From Roseovarius confluentis (lineage in GTDB: Bacteria > Pseudomonadota > Alphaproteobacteria > Rhodobacterales > Rhodobacteraceae), in assembly GCF_002917925.1 (NCBI RefSeq), contig NZ_PPFE01000006.1, positions 118,501 through 182,500 of the forward strand: 64,000 bases of DNA. The letters are read 5' to 3'. Positions 14,795 to 25,151 of the stretch are shown here, one piece after another. Below the pieces are notes generated by a model that was not told the DNA's origin, searched no databases, and saw only the letters and a list, made by a program, of their open reading frames with translations. Position 1 is the first letter of the stretch; every line of letters starts with the position of its first letter. The position numbers were made by a program, and so were the translations under genes.

Positions 14795-16888
14795 ATGAAG
14801 TATCTCAGCCTGACCGCAATCGCCTTACTGACAACAAGCCTTTCGGCCTATGCGCAGGGCGGGTCCCCGTATCAGCTCGGAACGATCGAACTGGAATCCG
14901 AGAGCGACGAAACGCTGCAGCAGAATGGATATGTCGCGCAATCCGGGCGGCAGGCGACCAAGCTGGAGAGCCGGATCGCGAATATTCCGCAGTCGATCGG
15001 AACGGTCACGCAGGACGAGATAGAGGATCGCAAGCCCCGCCAGCTTCTGGAGGCGCTGGAATTTTCGGCAGGGACGACCACCAGCACCTTCGGGTTCGAC
15101 AGCCGGTATGACGCGTTTTACCTGCGCGGCTTCCCGGCGTTCAACAACGGGTTCTTCCGGGACGGGCTGCGGCAGGTCAACGGGCCGTCGGCATGGTACG
15201 TCAACGATCCCTACACGCTTGAAGGAATTGCCATCCTGAAGGGGCCGTCCTCCTCGCTATATGGTGTCAGCGGTCCGGGCGGTCTGGTGAACGTGGTGTC
15301 CAAGCGCCCGAAGGCGGAGCCGTTCAACGAGTTGCGCTTCACGACGGGCACCGACAACCGGGCGGAACTGGCGTTCGACTTTACCGGTCCGGTGGACGAG
15401 GATGGGCGGCTCCTGTACCGGCTGACCGGTCTTGTGCGGGACGCCGACACGCCCCTGCCGGGGTACAAGGACGACAAGATTCTGATTGCGCCGTCGCTGA
15501 CCTATGATCTGACGGAGCGCACGCGCATCACGCTTTTGACGGAATACTCGGATTCGACCGTCGGGGCGACCGCGGCCTATTTCAATCCGGCACCGGGTGT
15601 GGCGTCGGAGACCTATAACGGCGATCCGGCCTACAACACGTTCGACAACGAGCAGTATCGCATCGGTTACGAAATCGCACATGAACTGACCGACACAGTG
15701 ACCCTGCGCCAGAAGATGCGCTATTCCGAGGTGGACAGCGAATTGCGCTATAGCGGGCTGTACGATTTCGGTGGCGGCGCCATCGGGCGCGGTTGGGGAA
15801 AGTACCTCGAGAACCAGTCGAATTTCAGCGTCGACAACACCATCGAGGCAGAGTTGGAAACCGGGGCCCTGACGCATCAGTTCGTTGCAGGACTGGACTA
15901 CACGAGGTCCGAATTCGATGCGTTCTCCACATTCGGTTTCGCGTCGGCCGCCGCTGTCGAAGCCACTCCAGCTCCCTACAGCCAAGGGCAGGACATCGAG
16001 CAGACAGGCATTTATGTCCACGACCAGATCACCAATGGCGCGCTTAACGTTTTCGTCAGCGGCCGGTACGATTTTGTCGAAACGACCAGCTTTGATGCCA
16101 CGCGGGCAGGCACGAGAACGACGGATGACGCCCTTACCGGCCGCATCGGCATCTCTTACGCCATGGCGACCGGAATGACGCCCTTTGCCAATTTCTCCAG
16201 CACGTTCGTGCCCAACACGGGCGTGACCTATTCCGACCCGACCGACCCTGCCAGCGACGCGCCTGCCGCACCGACAGAGGCGGTGCAGACCGAGCTTGGC
16301 TTCAAGTATGAACTGCCCGGAACCGACAGCCTGGTTACCGCGTCGATCTTCGACATCCAGCAGGAGGACGGTGTCGTCTTTCAGCCGGTCAACAGCGCCG
16401 TCTTCGGCGGGTTGAACCAGGTCCAGGTGCCCTATGACCTGCGTTCTCAGGGGCTCGAGTTGGAAGGGAAGTTCAACCTGGGCAACGGGCTGAGGATGAC
16501 CGGAAGCTACACCTATCTCGATGTCGAGATCGAAGCCGGGACCACCGGCACGGTCGGCAACCAGTTGTCGGGAACTCCCAAGCACCAGGCCGCGCTCTGG
16601 GCATTCTATCAGCCGCAAAACGGTATGATGGAAGGCTTCGGTATTGGCGGTGGCCTGCGTTATGTCGGCGAAAGCTACGGCGACGACCAGAACACCTACA
16701 AGAACCGCGATCGGGTCTTCGTCGATCTGGCCATGACCTATGACTTCGCCAAGCAGGGCTATGAAGGCCTGGAAGTGCAGGCCAATGTTCGCAACGTCTT
16801 CGACGAGGACGGACAGACGTGCAGCGCCGGTAATTGCTATCGTCACCAGGGGCGGACCGCGACCTTCGCCGTGCAGCGCCGGTTCTAG
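14795..16888 (+). CDS. TonB-dependent siderophore receptor
   Basis: A 697-residue outer-membrane receptor of the FhuA/FpvA-like class that imports ferric siderophores with TonB energy. The start at 14795 begins the signal peptide MKYLSLTAIALLTTSLSAYA; an upstream in-frame ATG at 14753 would bury it. The plug domain shows IANIPQSIGTVTQDEI, the LRGFP segment and ILKGPSSSLYGVSGPGGLVN; the protein ends in the aromatic FAVQRRF expected of a beta-barrel. It lacks the N-terminal signalling (STN) domain, so it does not act as a FecA-type regulator of the ECF pair just upstream. It heads an operon with the MFS and reductase genes. Confidence 0.9.
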   Translation: MKYLSLTAIALLTTSLSAYAQGGSPYQLGTIELESESDETLQQNGYVAQSGRQATKLESRIANIPQSIGTVTQDEIEDRKPRQLLEALEFSAGTTTSTFGFDSRYDAFYLRGFPAFNNGFFRDGLRQVNGPSAWYVNDPYTLEGIAILKGPSSSLYGVSGPGGLVNVVSKRPKAEPFNELRFTTGTDNRAELAFDFTGPVDEDGRLLYRLTGLVRDADTPLPGYKDDKILIAPSLTYDLTERTRITLLTEYSDSTVGATAAYFNPAPGVASETYNGDPAYNTFDNEQYRIGYEIAHELTDTVTLRQKMRYSEVDSELRYSGLYDFGGGAIGRGWGKYLENQSNFSVDNTIEAELETGALTHQFVAGLDYTRSEFDAFSTFGFASAAAVEATPAPYSQGQDIEQTGIYVHDQITNGALNVFVSGRYDFVETTSFDATRAGTRTTDDALTGRIGISYAMATGMTPFANFSSTFVPNTGVTYSDPTDPASDAPAAPTEAVQTELGFKYELPGTDSLVTASIFDIQQEDGVVFQPVNSAVFGGLNQVQVPYDLRSQGLELEGKFNLGNGLRMTGSYTYLDVEIEAGTTGTVGNQLSGTPKHQAALWAFYQPQNGMMEGFGIGGGLRYVGESYGDDQNTYKNRDRVFVDLAMTYDFAKQGYEGLEVQANVRNVFDEDGQTCSAGNCYRHQGRTATFAVQRRF

Positions 16889-16891
16889 GGA

Positions 16892-18112
16892 ATGGCGGCA
16901 GGGCAACGCAGGATCGTCGGGGCGATCGGCGGGATCTACGTGGCGCAAAGCGTGCTGGGTGGGCTGACCTGGAGCGGGCTGCCCGGCGTGCTGCGGGACC
17001 AGGGATTGCCGCTGGACCATATCGGGCTCGTCTCGCTGATCGTGCTGCCCTGGGCGCTGAAGTTCCTGTGGGCGCCGGCCTTCGAGCGGCTGCGATTGCC
17101 CGCGGTGGGCAGGGACCGCTCGGCGGAGCTGGTGGTGGCCGGTATCGCGGTTGTCGTCGCCATGCTGGCGCTGGTCGGTGCGATCGGGCCGGTGCCGGTG
17201 CTGGCCGTCCTGGGCGTTCTGCTGGTGGCCGCCACCGCCACGGCGACGGTCGACATCGCGGTGGACGGCTACGCCGTGGCCGCCCTGTCGCAGACCCGTT
17301 ACGGCTGGGGGAACGCGGCGCAGGTGGGCGGCGCGTATATCGGTTCGGCCATTGGCGGCGGGGCTTTCCTGATCCTGGTGGATCGCGCCGGCTGGGCCGT
17401 GGGAACCTGGAGCATGGCGGGCGTGATCGCGGTGATCTGCCTGCCCTTCGTTTTCCTGGCACGCCGCGCGGCGAAGCCGGTGACACGGGCGCATGTGCCC
17501 AGCCTGCGGTCCGCGCTGATCCGGCCCGACCTTCGCCGTGGGTTGGTGATTGCAGCACTATACGTGGTTGCCCAGAAGACAGCGATGGGGCTTTTCGGTC
17601 CCTTTTTTATCGACGCGGGCTACAGCCTCGGGGAACTGGGCCTTCTGTCCGGGCTTGGCAGCGTATCGCTGGGACTGTTGGGCGCTCTGACAGGCGGGGC
17701 CGTGGTCCGCCGCTTCGGTAGCCGCCTCGTGCTGGTCGGGGCCGTTCTGGCGCAGGCCTCGCTGCTGGCGCTCGTCTCGGTCGCCGCTGGCACCGGGCTG
17801 GTAGCGCCGGCGCAGGTGGCGCCCTTTGCCATGGTCGCCAGTAGCGCCGTTATGGCGCTTGGCTTCGTGGCGCTATACGCGCAATTCATGAGGTGGTCCG
17901 ACCCCCGGCAAGGCGGCGTCGACTTCACGCTTTTGCAGTGCATGGACGCCGCCATGAGCATGCTGGCCGGACTGGTTGCGGGCGTGATCGCGGAGTGGTT
18001 GGGCTACGGCATCTTTTTCTGCATCGCCAGCGTGGTGTCCGTATCGACGGTTCCGCTGATCCTGTGGGCCGCATCCGGACGAAGGGTCGATGCTGCGGAG
18101 GTTCAGACATGA
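16892..18112 (+). CDS. MFS transporter, siderophore importer-like (RhtX/FptX type)
   Basis: A 406-residue, ~12-helix major facilitator protein starting three bases after the receptor stop. The beginning [20 protein letters not shown] and the [20 protein letters not shown] loop fit the RhtX/FptX/AmpG-related group, which carry siderophores across the inner membrane without ABC ATPases. The context (TonB receptor before, siderophore-interacting reductase after, ATGA overlap) strongly supports siderophore import. Export cannot be excluded. Confidence 0.8.
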   Translation: MAAGQRRIVGAIGGIYVAQSVLGGLTWSGLPGVLRDQGLPLDHIGLVSLIVLPWALKFLWAPAFERLRLPAVGRDRSAELVVAGIAVVVAMLALVGAIGPVPVLAVLGVLLVAATATATVDIAVDGYAVAALSQTRYGWGNAAQVGGAYIGSAIGGGAFLILVDRAGWAVGTWSMAGVIAVICLPFVFLARRAAKPVTRAHVPSLRSALIRPDLRRGLVIAALYVVAQKTAMGLFGPFFIDAGYSLGELGLLSGLGSVSLGLLGALTGGAVVRRFGSRLVLVGAVLAQASLLALVSVAAGTGLVAPAQVAPFAMVASSAVMALGFVALYAQFMRWSDPRQGGVDFTLLQCMDAAMSMLAGLVAGVIAEWLGYGIFFCIASVVSVSTVPLILWAASGRRVDAAEVQT

Positions 18113-19164
18113 CGAGCAAACACTACAGAGAGGAAGCCCGCGCAGATTTGCCGGGCGTGGCCTTCGACTCGATCCGCAAGATGCTTTTGCTCGAAGTCGA
18201 TGAGCACGGGCTGACCCTGCAGGAAGACGAACCGGGGCAGGTGACGGTGGAAACGGGCTATGGCCTGATTGGGCTGCGCGAAGGCGTCGACACGCCGGTG
18301 GCTGGCATGGTCGCCGCGTCCGACTCCCGGAACCTTTTCGTGATGAAAAACGCCATGGTCGAACATCTGCGTACAGTCTTGCCCGATTTGGCCGAGGCCA
18401 TGCGCTGGTCCGACAGTGCCGAAATCGGTGGCTTTCCCCCGAACTTTCAATTCGGACAGGTCACGCGGGTCGCGCGGCTGGGTGACGCCTTTCTGCGCGT
18501 AACCTTGAAGGTGGAAGACGTCTCCATATTCGGCGACGAGTCGATCCATTTCAGGCTGGTTCTGCCGCCAAGGGGCATGACACCGGACTGGCCCGCGGTG
18601 GCACCCAACGGTTCGACGCGATGGCCCAAAGGTCCCGGCGCGCCACATATTCCGGTTTACACCGTGCGCAGCCTGGATCGGGCGTCGAATGTTCTGTTTA
18701 TGGACGTGTTCCGTCATGACGGTGGGCGCGTGACAGAGTGGTGCGAGGAATTACATGCCGGAGACATGCGGCGCAGCCGTGTCGGCATTGTGGGCCCTGG
18801 CGGCGGCGGGTTGGTCGATGCGCAGAGCCTTCTGATTGCCTCGGACGAGACAGGGTTTCCTGCCGTTGCACGACTGATCGAAGGACTGCACGCAGGGGCC
18901 ACCGCCGAGATGATCCTTGAAACCGCAGACGGGGCCGAAACCGCCTATCCGATCCCGGCGCATGAGGGCGTTTCGGTCCGCTGGCTCTCGCGCCGGACGG
19001 GTGAGGGTATCGCTGACGCTGCTCTCGAAGCCTTGCCGGGACATCCGACGTCGGCGATCTGGTTCGCCGGTGAAAAGAAGGATGCACGCCGTCTGCGCAG
19101 TGCCGCAAAGACCATGGGTGTTCCGGGCACCAAGCTCCACATAGCCGCATTCTGGGCCTCGTGA
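18109..19164 (+). CDS. DUF2218 + siderophore-interacting (ferric reductase) protein
   Basis: A 351-residue cytoplasmic protein. Residues ~1-100 form a DUF2218 domain; residues ~105-350 form a siderophore-interacting protein (SIP/ViuB-like) FAD and NAD(P)H module, with the flavin-binding [11 protein letters not shown] and the nucleotide-binding stretch [20 protein letters not shown]. SIPs reduce Fe(III)-siderophores to release iron. The ATG overlaps the MFS stop (ATGA), so it completes the uptake operon: outer-membrane import, inner-membrane import, reductive release. Confidence 0.85.
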   Translation: MTSKHYREEARADLPGVAFDSIRKMLLLEVDEHGLTLQEDEPGQVTVETGYGLIGLREGVDTPVAGMVAASDSRNLFVMKNAMVEHLRTVLPDLAEAMRWSDSAEIGGFPPNFQFGQVTRVARLGDAFLRVTLKVEDVSIFGDESIHFRLVLPPRGMTPDWPAVAPNGSTRWPKGPGAPHIPVYTVRSLDRASNVLFMDVFRHDGGRVTEWCEELHAGDMRRSRVGIVGPGGGGLVDAQSLLIASDETGFPAVARLIEGLHAGATAEMILETADGAETAYPIPAHEGVSVRWLSRRTGEGIADAALEALPGHPTSAIWFAGEKKDARRLRSAAKTMGVPGTKLHIAAFWAS

Positions 19165-19274
19165 GGCGCATCGGCGACCTGAACCTTTGGCGGACTGACA
19201 ATAACGTCGGCCCGATGCGCAATACTCAAGCCGGTGCCTAGGGAAGAATTGGCGTTCTTGATACTCGCCGGGAT

Positions 19275-19304
19275 AGCCACCGCGCGCGGCGGTGGCTTTC
19301 TTTT
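19275..19304 (+). terminator. terminator after the siderophore operon
   Basis: AGCCACCGC and GCGGTGGCT form a nine-pair stem with a short GC loop, followed by TTTCTTTT. It lies ~110 bases after the SIP stop and before the convergent TonB-receptor gene, and probably ends the plus-strand transcript. Confidence 0.8.
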
Positions 19305-19379
19305 ACAGAAACTCGGGGCTGTCTGCCTCACGAAACCGTCTTTTCCGAAACACGGAAATTCAGGTCCTTTCGAGACGCT

Positions 19380-21335
19380 TCAGAAGGTCAGGTTTGCCGT
19401 CAGGCTGACCGAGCGCCCCGGCTCCGTCAACGCGATCACGTTACCCAGCCCGACCCCGTCGGACGAGCGGCTCGTGTAGGTCGCGTCAAAGATATTGCGC
19501 ACGTCCAGCCGCATCTGCAACCGGTCGAATTTGCTTGGCGTGTAGGTCGCGTAAAGGTTGGCGACCTCGTAGCCCGACAGCGGCACCGGCGTGTCGCGGT
19601 TCTTGAATGCAATCTCTGCCGTGCCGCCGAAGGTCCACTCGTCGGTGACATCGACCGCGCCTTCCAGCGCGATCGCCTTGCCGACCGGGCGGCCAAGGTA
19701 ATAGGCGGTCGAGCCGATCGTCGTGCTGTTCAGGTCGACATCCGCATCGGTATAGTTGACCCGGATGAACCCGTTGGCCCGGCTGTACCCGACCGACGCT
19801 TCCCACCCCTTCGAGGACAGGTCGGCAATCGCGCCCCGGTCTCCGCCGGAGGGCAGCACGGCGTTGATGTCGTTCACATAGGTCTCGAAATACGCACCGC
19901 TCAGCTGCCACGGACCCCGCTCGTAGCGCAGACCGATCCGGCCCGCATCCGACCGCGAGGTGGTGAACCCGGCATAGGTCCACGGCGCCCCGAAATTGAT
20001 CAGCGCCGCCTCGCCCAGCTCGTACCCGCCCCAGCTATGGGCGTAGCCCGCGTTCAGGGTCAGCGAATCGGTGATCTTGTAATCGACCGACCCGTTGGCG
20101 CTGAACCCGTCATCCTTGAAGGTCTGGCCGCTGGCGGCCTTGAACTCCTGCCAGTCATAGCGCGCACCATACGACACCGACACGCGCTCGCCGACATCCT
20201 GCCGCGCCTGCGCGAATATCCCGATGTTCCAGTGATCCTCGCGCCCGGAACTGCCGAACGGGCCCGGACCACGGCCGAATCCCGAGGCGGACTCGTCGAA
20301 GAAATCGACACCCACCGACAGGTCCCCGCCGGCGATGGCAAAGCGGTTCTTGAACGTCCCGCTGAAGCTTTCGTTTTTGCCGAAGACACCCGAGGCGTCG
20401 ATCTCCTGTTCGTTAAAGCTCAGCTGGAAGAACGGATCGAACCAGTCCGTGGCGCTGTCCTTGGTGTAGGTCAGTGTGTAGGACGTGCGCTTTGACAGGG
20501 CCGGCACCAGCACGCTGGGTCGTCCGGTGACGCCGGCAAAGTCCGGCCGGATGAAGATGATGCCGCCCGGCCCCGCCTGCCCGGCCCGCAGGCCCGTGTC
20601 CTCGGTCTGGGACGCCGCGAATTCCAGCCGGTGACCCGTGGGTGAAGTATAGGCGAATTTGCCAAGGTAGCTGGTCAGATCCGCCTCCGAGCCGGGAACG
20701 GTCACGCCGCTGCCATCCTCGTAGCTGCCACTGTCCGACCGCGTGCCGCTCAGCAGGTATTCGAACCCGCCGCTGCGCCCGAACACCGTCAGCCCGGCGC
20801 GGATCCGGTCCTCGTTCGTGCCGAAGGTCAGCGTGGTCATGCCGCCGAAATTGTCGCCATCCTGCAGCAGGTCGGCGGCGTCCTTGGTCTCGTAGGCCAG
20901 CGACCCGGCCAGCGCGTTCGGTCCCGCATCCGCCGGCGCCAGTCCCTTGCTGACCTCGACAGATTTCAGCAGCGCAGGGTCGATCAGCACGTTGCCGGTA
21001 TGGTGAAACGCCGACTTGTTCTGCCGCGCGCCGTCGATGGTGACCGACAGCAGGCTTTCCTCGACACCGTTGACGAACACCTTGTTGGCAATCGCCGCCC
21101 CGCCGCTGGTGGTGACCGAGGTTTCCCCGTCGAACACGTCGCGGATGGATTGCGGATTGCGCTGTTCGATCTCTTCTTCCGAGATCTCGTCATTGCCCAG
21201 AAGCGCCTGCGCTTCCGGCGAGCCGATGCGGATCGTCCCGAGGAAAGTGGCGGCTTCGGCGTCCTGCGCCAAGGCGGCAGGTACGGGAAGGAAAGCGGTC
21301 GTGATCAGCAGAATGCCGAGCCGAGAGAGGTTCAT
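19380..21335 (-). CDS. TonB-dependent receptor (haem/siderophore class)
   Basis: A ~651-residue outer-membrane receptor. The ATG at 21335 gives the signal peptide MNLSRLGILLITTAFLPVPA; an extended start would be a TTG at 21353. The plug has KVFVNGVEESLLSVTIDGARQ, FHHTGNVLIDPALLKSVEVSKG and APADAGPNALAGSLAYETKD. The protein ends in SVSLTANLTF, a beta-barrel closing strand. It is a paralogue of the receptor at 25821-27764, and the two flank an iron-siderophore ABC operon. The FHH...IDP block resembles haem/haemoglobin-type receptors, but substrate cannot be assigned. Confidence 0.88.
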   Translation of the reverse strand: MNLSRLGILLITTAFLPVPAALAQDAEAATFLGTIRIGSPEAQALLGNDEISEEEIEQRNPQSIRDVFDGETSVTTSGGAAIANKVFVNGVEESLLSVTIDGARQNKSAFHHTGNVLIDPALLKSVEVSKGLAPADAGPNALAGSLAYETKDAADLLQDGDNFGGMTTLTFGTNEDRIRAGLTVFGRSGGFEYLLSGTRSDSGSYEDGSGVTVPGSEADLTSYLGKFAYTSPTGHRLEFAASQTEDTGLRAGQAGPGGIIFIRPDFAGVTGRPSVLVPALSKRTSYTLTYTKDSATDWFDPFFQLSFNEQEIDASGVFGKNESFSGTFKNRFAIAGGDLSVGVDFFDESASGFGRGPGPFGSSGREDHWNIGIFAQARQDVGERVSVSYGARYDWQEFKAASGQTFKDDGFSANGSVDYKITDSLTLNAGYAHSWGGYELGEAALINFGAPWTYAGFTTSRSDAGRIGLRYERGPWQLSGAYFETYVNDINAVLPSGGDRGAIADLSSKGWEASVGYSRANGFIRVNYTDADVDLNSTTIGSTAYYLGRPVGKAIALEGAVDVTDEWTFGGTAEIAFKNRDTPVPLSGYEVANLYATYTPSKFDRLQMRLDVRNIFDATYTSRSSDGVGLGNVIALTEPGRSVSLTANLTF

Positions 21336-21498
21336 GGCTGTGTCCCATTTCAATCGTGTCGAAGCTGGGTACGTGCGGTCATGCTTCCCTGGCGGTCATC
21401 CGGAGACGTTTAAGCCCCTGCGCGCAATGTGCAAGCACCATCCCGTGCAAAGTACGGGCCGGCTGGCATTTTTGCATAATTGCCGCCGTGCCGAAGGC

Positions 21499-22251
21499 TC
21501 AGACCGCCACGAAGGTCCGCCCGCCGATCCTGTGCACGACCGCGTCGGTTTCGAAAACCTCGTGCATCAGCTTGCCGTCCACCAGCGTTTCGGCATCGCC
21601 CTGCGGGCCAATTTTTCCGCCTTTCATGGTCACGATATGGTCGGCATAGGCACAGGCATAGTTGATGTCGTGCAGCACGATCACCACCGTGCGCGCGTGC
21701 TCCCGCGCCAACCTTTGCAAAAGCGCCATCAGCGACCGCGAAGCCGCAATGTCGAGGTTGTTCAGTGGCTCGTCGAGCAGCATGTAATCCGTGTCCTGCG
21801 CAAAGATCATCGCCAGCAGTGCCCGCTGCCGCTGCCCGCCCGAAACCGTGTCCAGCGTGCGCTGCGTCAGCGGATCCAGGTCGAACAGGGTCATCGCCTC
21901 GGCGATCTTTTCTCGGTCGTGCTTGCCCGGCCGCCCCAGGTGGTGCGGGTAGCGCCCGAACGCCACGAGTTCTTCGATGGTCAGTCGCGGCGCGATTTCG
22001 GAACTTTGCGGCAGGATCGCCAGCCGCCGCGCCAGCGTGTTCGACGCGCAGACGCCCACCTCCAGCTCGTCCACCATGATCCGCCCCGTGCGGTGCCGCG
22101 CCAGCCGCGCGATCAGCGACAGTAGCGTGCTCTTGCCCGCCCCATTCGGACCGATCAACGCAGTGACCTTGCCCTTCGGGATCTCCAGATCGATATCGTG
22201 CAGCACCGTGCTGCCGCCAAGGTCGTGGCTCACGCCCATCACGGAAATCAT
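21499..22251 (-). CDS. iron-siderophore ABC transporter ATP-binding protein
   Basis: A 250-residue FecE/FepC/YclP-like ATPase. Walker A is LIGPNGAGKSTLLS, the ABC signature is TVSGGQRQRALLAM, and Walker B is DTDYMLLDEPLNNLD. The start at 22251 overlaps the permease stop by four bases. A longer open frame upstream is only a shadow of the permease gene. It powers the importer formed with the two permeases and binding protein upstream in the same operon. Confidence 0.92.
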   Translation of the reverse strand: MISVMGVSHDLGGSTVLHDIDLEIPKGKVTALIGPNGAGKSTLLSLIARLARHRTGRIMVDELEVGVCASNTLARRLAILPQSSEIAPRLTIEELVAFGRYPHHLGRPGKHDREKIAEAMTLFDLDPLTQRTLDTVSGGQRQRALLAMIFAQDTDYMLLDEPLNNLDIAASRSLMALLQRLAREHARTVVIVLHDINYACAYADHIVTMKGGKIGPQGDAETLVDGKLMHEVFETDAVVHRIGGRTFVAV

Positions 22252-23192
22252 CGCTTCAATCCTTTCATCACAAGCACCAGGAACAGCACGCCGCCCGCAA
22301 GGTCGATCACCACGGTCAGTGGCGTCACCAGCCCGAACACGCGCTCCAGCAGGGCCTGCCCCCCGACCAGCGTCGTGCCCGAAATCAACGCGGCAGAGAC
22401 CAGCAATACCGCGTGCCGCCCGGTTGGTGTCACCGCATGGGCGATGCTGACCACCAGCAGCCCCAGGAACGCCGTCGGCCCGACCAGCGCGGTCGCCACC
22501 GACACCAGAATGCCGATCAGGACCAAAACCTGCAACGTGCCGCGCCGCACGTCCTCGCCCAGGTTTATCGCCGCCTCGCGCCCCAGCGACAGCACGTCCA
22601 GCCGGTGCCGCATGGCCCATGCGCCGACCAACGCCGCGCCGATGGTCACCGCCGCAATGGCCAGCAGGCCGGTCTCGATCTGGTGGAACCGGGCATAGGA
22701 CGACACCTGCACCACGCTGAACTCGTTCGGGTCCAGCATCCGCACCAGCAGGGTGCGCAGCGACCGGAACAGCACGGTCAGTACCAGCCCGGTCAGGATC
22801 ATCCGCATCAGGTCGGGGCGCTCCTGCAACAACAGCGTCCCGAACAGCAGCAGCGACGCGCCGGTCATCAGCACCAGCGACACGCCGAACTGGATCCACG
22901 ATGTGACGACAAGATAATCCGTCATGCCGAAAACGAAGACGCCCATCGCCACGATCAGCACGAAAAGCTCGTCGAACCCCATGATCGACGGCGTCAGGAT
23001 GCGGTTCTGCGTGATCGTCTGAAACAGAACCGTCGAGGTCGACAGCGCCACCGCCACAAGGCACAGCGCCGCCAGCTTTGCGCCGCGAAACTCCAGCACG
23101 AAGCCCCAGTTGCCGCGCGCGCCGATCGTCATGTAGGCCACCGCCGACGCCACGAACAGCACCGCAAGAACGATCAGCCGCCTACGGTGCAT
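22248..23192 (-). CDS. iron-siderophore ABC permease
   Basis: A 314-residue multi-spanning permease of the FecCD/BtuC family (YclO-like), with family motifs GFDELFVLIVAMG, LGEDVRRGTLQ and VGPTAFLGLLVVSIAHAV. It overlaps the downstream ATPase and the upstream permease by a few bases, so the subunits are translationally coupled. It probably pairs with the second permease to form the channel. Confidence 0.88.
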   Translation of the reverse strand: MHRRRLIVLAVLFVASAVAYMTIGARGNWGFVLEFRGAKLAALCLVAVALSTSTVLFQTITQNRILTPSIMGFDELFVLIVAMGVFVFGMTDYLVVTSWIQFGVSLVLMTGASLLLFGTLLLQERPDLMRMILTGLVLTVLFRSLRTLLVRMLDPNEFSVVQVSSYARFHQIETGLLAIAAVTIGAALVGAWAMRHRLDVLSLGREAAINLGEDVRRGTLQVLVLIGILVSVATALVGPTAFLGLLVVSIAHAVTPTGRHAVLLVSAALISGTTLVGGQALLERVFGLVTPLTVVIDLAGGVLFLVLVMKGLKR

Positions 23193-24135
23193 GACGCGCC
23201 GGACGGTAGAGCAGCCAGATGAACACTATCGCACCCACCACCCCCAACACCGTGGCCGAGGGCATCTCGAACGGATACCGCAGCACACGGGCCACGATAT
23301 CCGCCACCAGCACCAGCCCCGCACCCATCATCGCGATCACCGGCAGCGTGCGGCGCAGGTTGTCGCCCATCATGCGCGACACGATGTTGGGCACGATCAG
23401 CCCGACAAAGGGGATGATCCCCACGCTCACCACGGTCAGCGCGCTGACCAGCGACACGGCCAGAAGCCCGAACAGCATCACCTGCCGGTAATTGAGCCCA
23501 AGGTTGATGCTGGCCGCGTGTCCCAGCCCCAGGATCGAAAACTGGTCGGCGGCCACGAAGCACAGCACCGCCGCCAGGGCGGCCAGCCACAATGTCTCGT
23601 ACCGGCCCCGCAACACGCCAGAGAACTCTCCGGTCACCCAGACGCCGATCATCTGCAACAGGTCGTTCTGGTAGGCCACGAAGGTCACGCCGGCCCCGAT
23701 CACCCCGCCATAGACCAACCCCACGAGGGCGACCATGTAGGGTTGCGTCGGCGGCAGCCGCCGGGCAATGGCCAGGAAACCAGCGGTCGAGGCGAACGCC
23801 GTCGCCGACGCCATGGCGATCTTTGCAAGCAGCGATGCCGCCGGCGCGTAAAGCGTGACCAGCAGGATGCCCAGCGCCGCGCCTTCACCGCTGCCCACCG
23901 TCATCGGCTCGACGAAACGGTTGCGCACCAGCATTTGCAGGACCGTCCCCGCCACCGCCAGCGACGCCCCTGTGATCAGCACCGCGAACAAGCGTGGTGC
24001 CCGGCTCACCGCGATCAGTTGCAGTGCTGCGGGGTCCTGCAACAGCGCAGTCGGGCGCAGGTCGATCACGCCGATGAACAGCGACACGCCCGACAGCGCC
24101 AGCAGCGCCACCATCCCGAGGACAATCTTGCCCAC
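23182..24135 (-). CDS. iron-siderophore ABC permease
   Basis: A 317-residue FecCD-family permease (YclN-like). Typical blocks are RAPRLFAVLITGASLAVAG, GSGEGAALGILLVTLYAPA and VSVGIIPFVGLIVPNIVSR. It overlaps the next permease by 11 bases and follows the binding-protein gene by three, giving the gene order binding protein, permease, permease, ATPase seen in petrobactin-like (YclNOPQ/FatBCD) systems. Confidence 0.88.
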   Translation of the reverse strand: MGKIVLGMVALLALSGVSLFIGVIDLRPTALLQDPAALQLIAVSRAPRLFAVLITGASLAVAGTVLQMLVRNRFVEPMTVGSGEGAALGILLVTLYAPAASLLAKIAMASATAFASTAGFLAIARRLPPTQPYMVALVGLVYGGVIGAGVTFVAYQNDLLQMIGVWVTGEFSGVLRGRYETLWLAALAAVLCFVAADQFSILGLGHAASINLGLNYRQVMLFGLLAVSLVSALTVVSVGIIPFVGLIVPNIVSRMMGDNLRRTLPVIAMMGAGLVLVADIVARVLRYPFEMPSATVLGVVGAIVFIWLLYRPARHAP

Positions 24136-24138
24136 GGT

Positions 24139-25026
24139 TCAGCTTCCGGAAAACGCGTCGAGCAACTGGTCCATGGTGGCATTGAGGGCCTGAACCCCGC
24201 CCGCCGCGATGTAGATGGGCGCACTGTCGAGGGTGATGACCTTGCCGTTGCGCCACGCCTTCGTCTCGCGCACCAGCACATTGTCCAGCGTCGATGTCGC
24301 CGTCTCGACATCGCCGATCGCGGCGCTGCGGTCGATCACCAGGATCACATCGGGATCGACCTGCCGGATGAATTCGAAACTGATCGCCTCGCCGTGATCC
24401 GAGCCCGCCACCTCTTCGGCAGCGACCTCCAGCCCGAAGGCCGTGTGCAGCCAACCAAACCGTCCTGACGGGCCGTAGGCCGAAACCTTTGGCCCGTTCG
24501 TCATAACGATCAGTGTCCGGCCCGCGCCTGCGGCGGCCTCTGTCACCTCGGCCTGCTTGCGCGTCAACGCGTCGGCCAGTGCTGCCGCCTCGTCCTGCCT
24601 GCCGAAAATCGCGCCATAGGCCTCCAACCGCTTCAGCCCCGTCGCCAGCGTCTCGACATGGATCGTCATGTCGATCGTCGGCGCAATCTCGGCAAGGTCA
24701 GGGACCTTGTCATAGCTGCGCCCCCCTGCGACAATCAGGTCCGGCTGCAACGCGTAAAGTGCCTCCATGTCCGGCTCGAACAGCGTGCCGATCCGCGCCG
24801 CACCGTCCGCCGCGTCTTCCAGGTAGTCCAGGTAGACGTTGGAAATCGTACCATCCACCTCGACGCCCAGCGCCTCCAGCGTGTCGAGCGCGGCCATGTC
24901 GTATACGGCGACGGTTTCCGGAGACTGCGCAACGGTCACAGCACCGCGAAACGTCTCGACGGTCACATCCTGCGCACTGACCGGCCCTGCCGCAAGGCAA
25001 AGCGCAAAAGCGAATTTTCGGAGCAT
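24139..25026 (-). CDS. periplasmic iron-siderophore binding protein (FatB/YclQ-like)
   Basis: A 295-residue class III solute-binding protein with a signal peptide (MLRKFAFALCLAAGPVSA). Motifs include VAVYDMAALDTLEALGVEVD and LQPDLIVAGGRSYDK, diagnostic of the FatB/CeuE/YclQ group that bind catecholate siderophores such as petrobactin or enterobactin fragments. AGAGGGA precedes the ATG. It is the first gene of the four-gene importer. Ligand choice is inferred from family resemblance only. Confidence 0.87.
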   Translation of the reverse strand: MLRKFAFALCLAAGPVSAQDVTVETFRGAVTVAQSPETVAVYDMAALDTLEALGVEVDGTISNVYLDYLEDAADGAARIGTLFEPDMEALYALQPDLIVAGGRSYDKVPDLAEIAPTIDMTIHVETLATGLKRLEAYGAIFGRQDEAAALADALTRKQAEVTEAAAGAGRTLIVMTNGPKVSAYGPSGRFGWLHTAFGLEVAAEEVAGSDHGEAISFEFIRQVDPDVILVIDRSAAIGDVETATSTLDNVLVRETKAWRNGKVITLDSAPIYIAAGGVQALNATMDQLLDAFSGS

Positions 25027-25151
25027 GTCTTCCCTCTGTCTTGAAAAACCTGCATGGCTGGGAAGTCTGGCTTTGCAGGCGCTGCTCCGCTGTGCTTAAC
25101 CGCAGGGAAAAGAAGAGTCTACGCCCAACATATCGCGAAAAGGAGGCAGCC

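Noticed and set aside
15257..17494. 745-residue open frame on the minus strand across the TonB receptor and MFS genes
   Set aside because: It is antisense to two well-supported genes, has an Arg/His-rich composition typical of shadow frames in high-GC DNA, and no recognisable domain.
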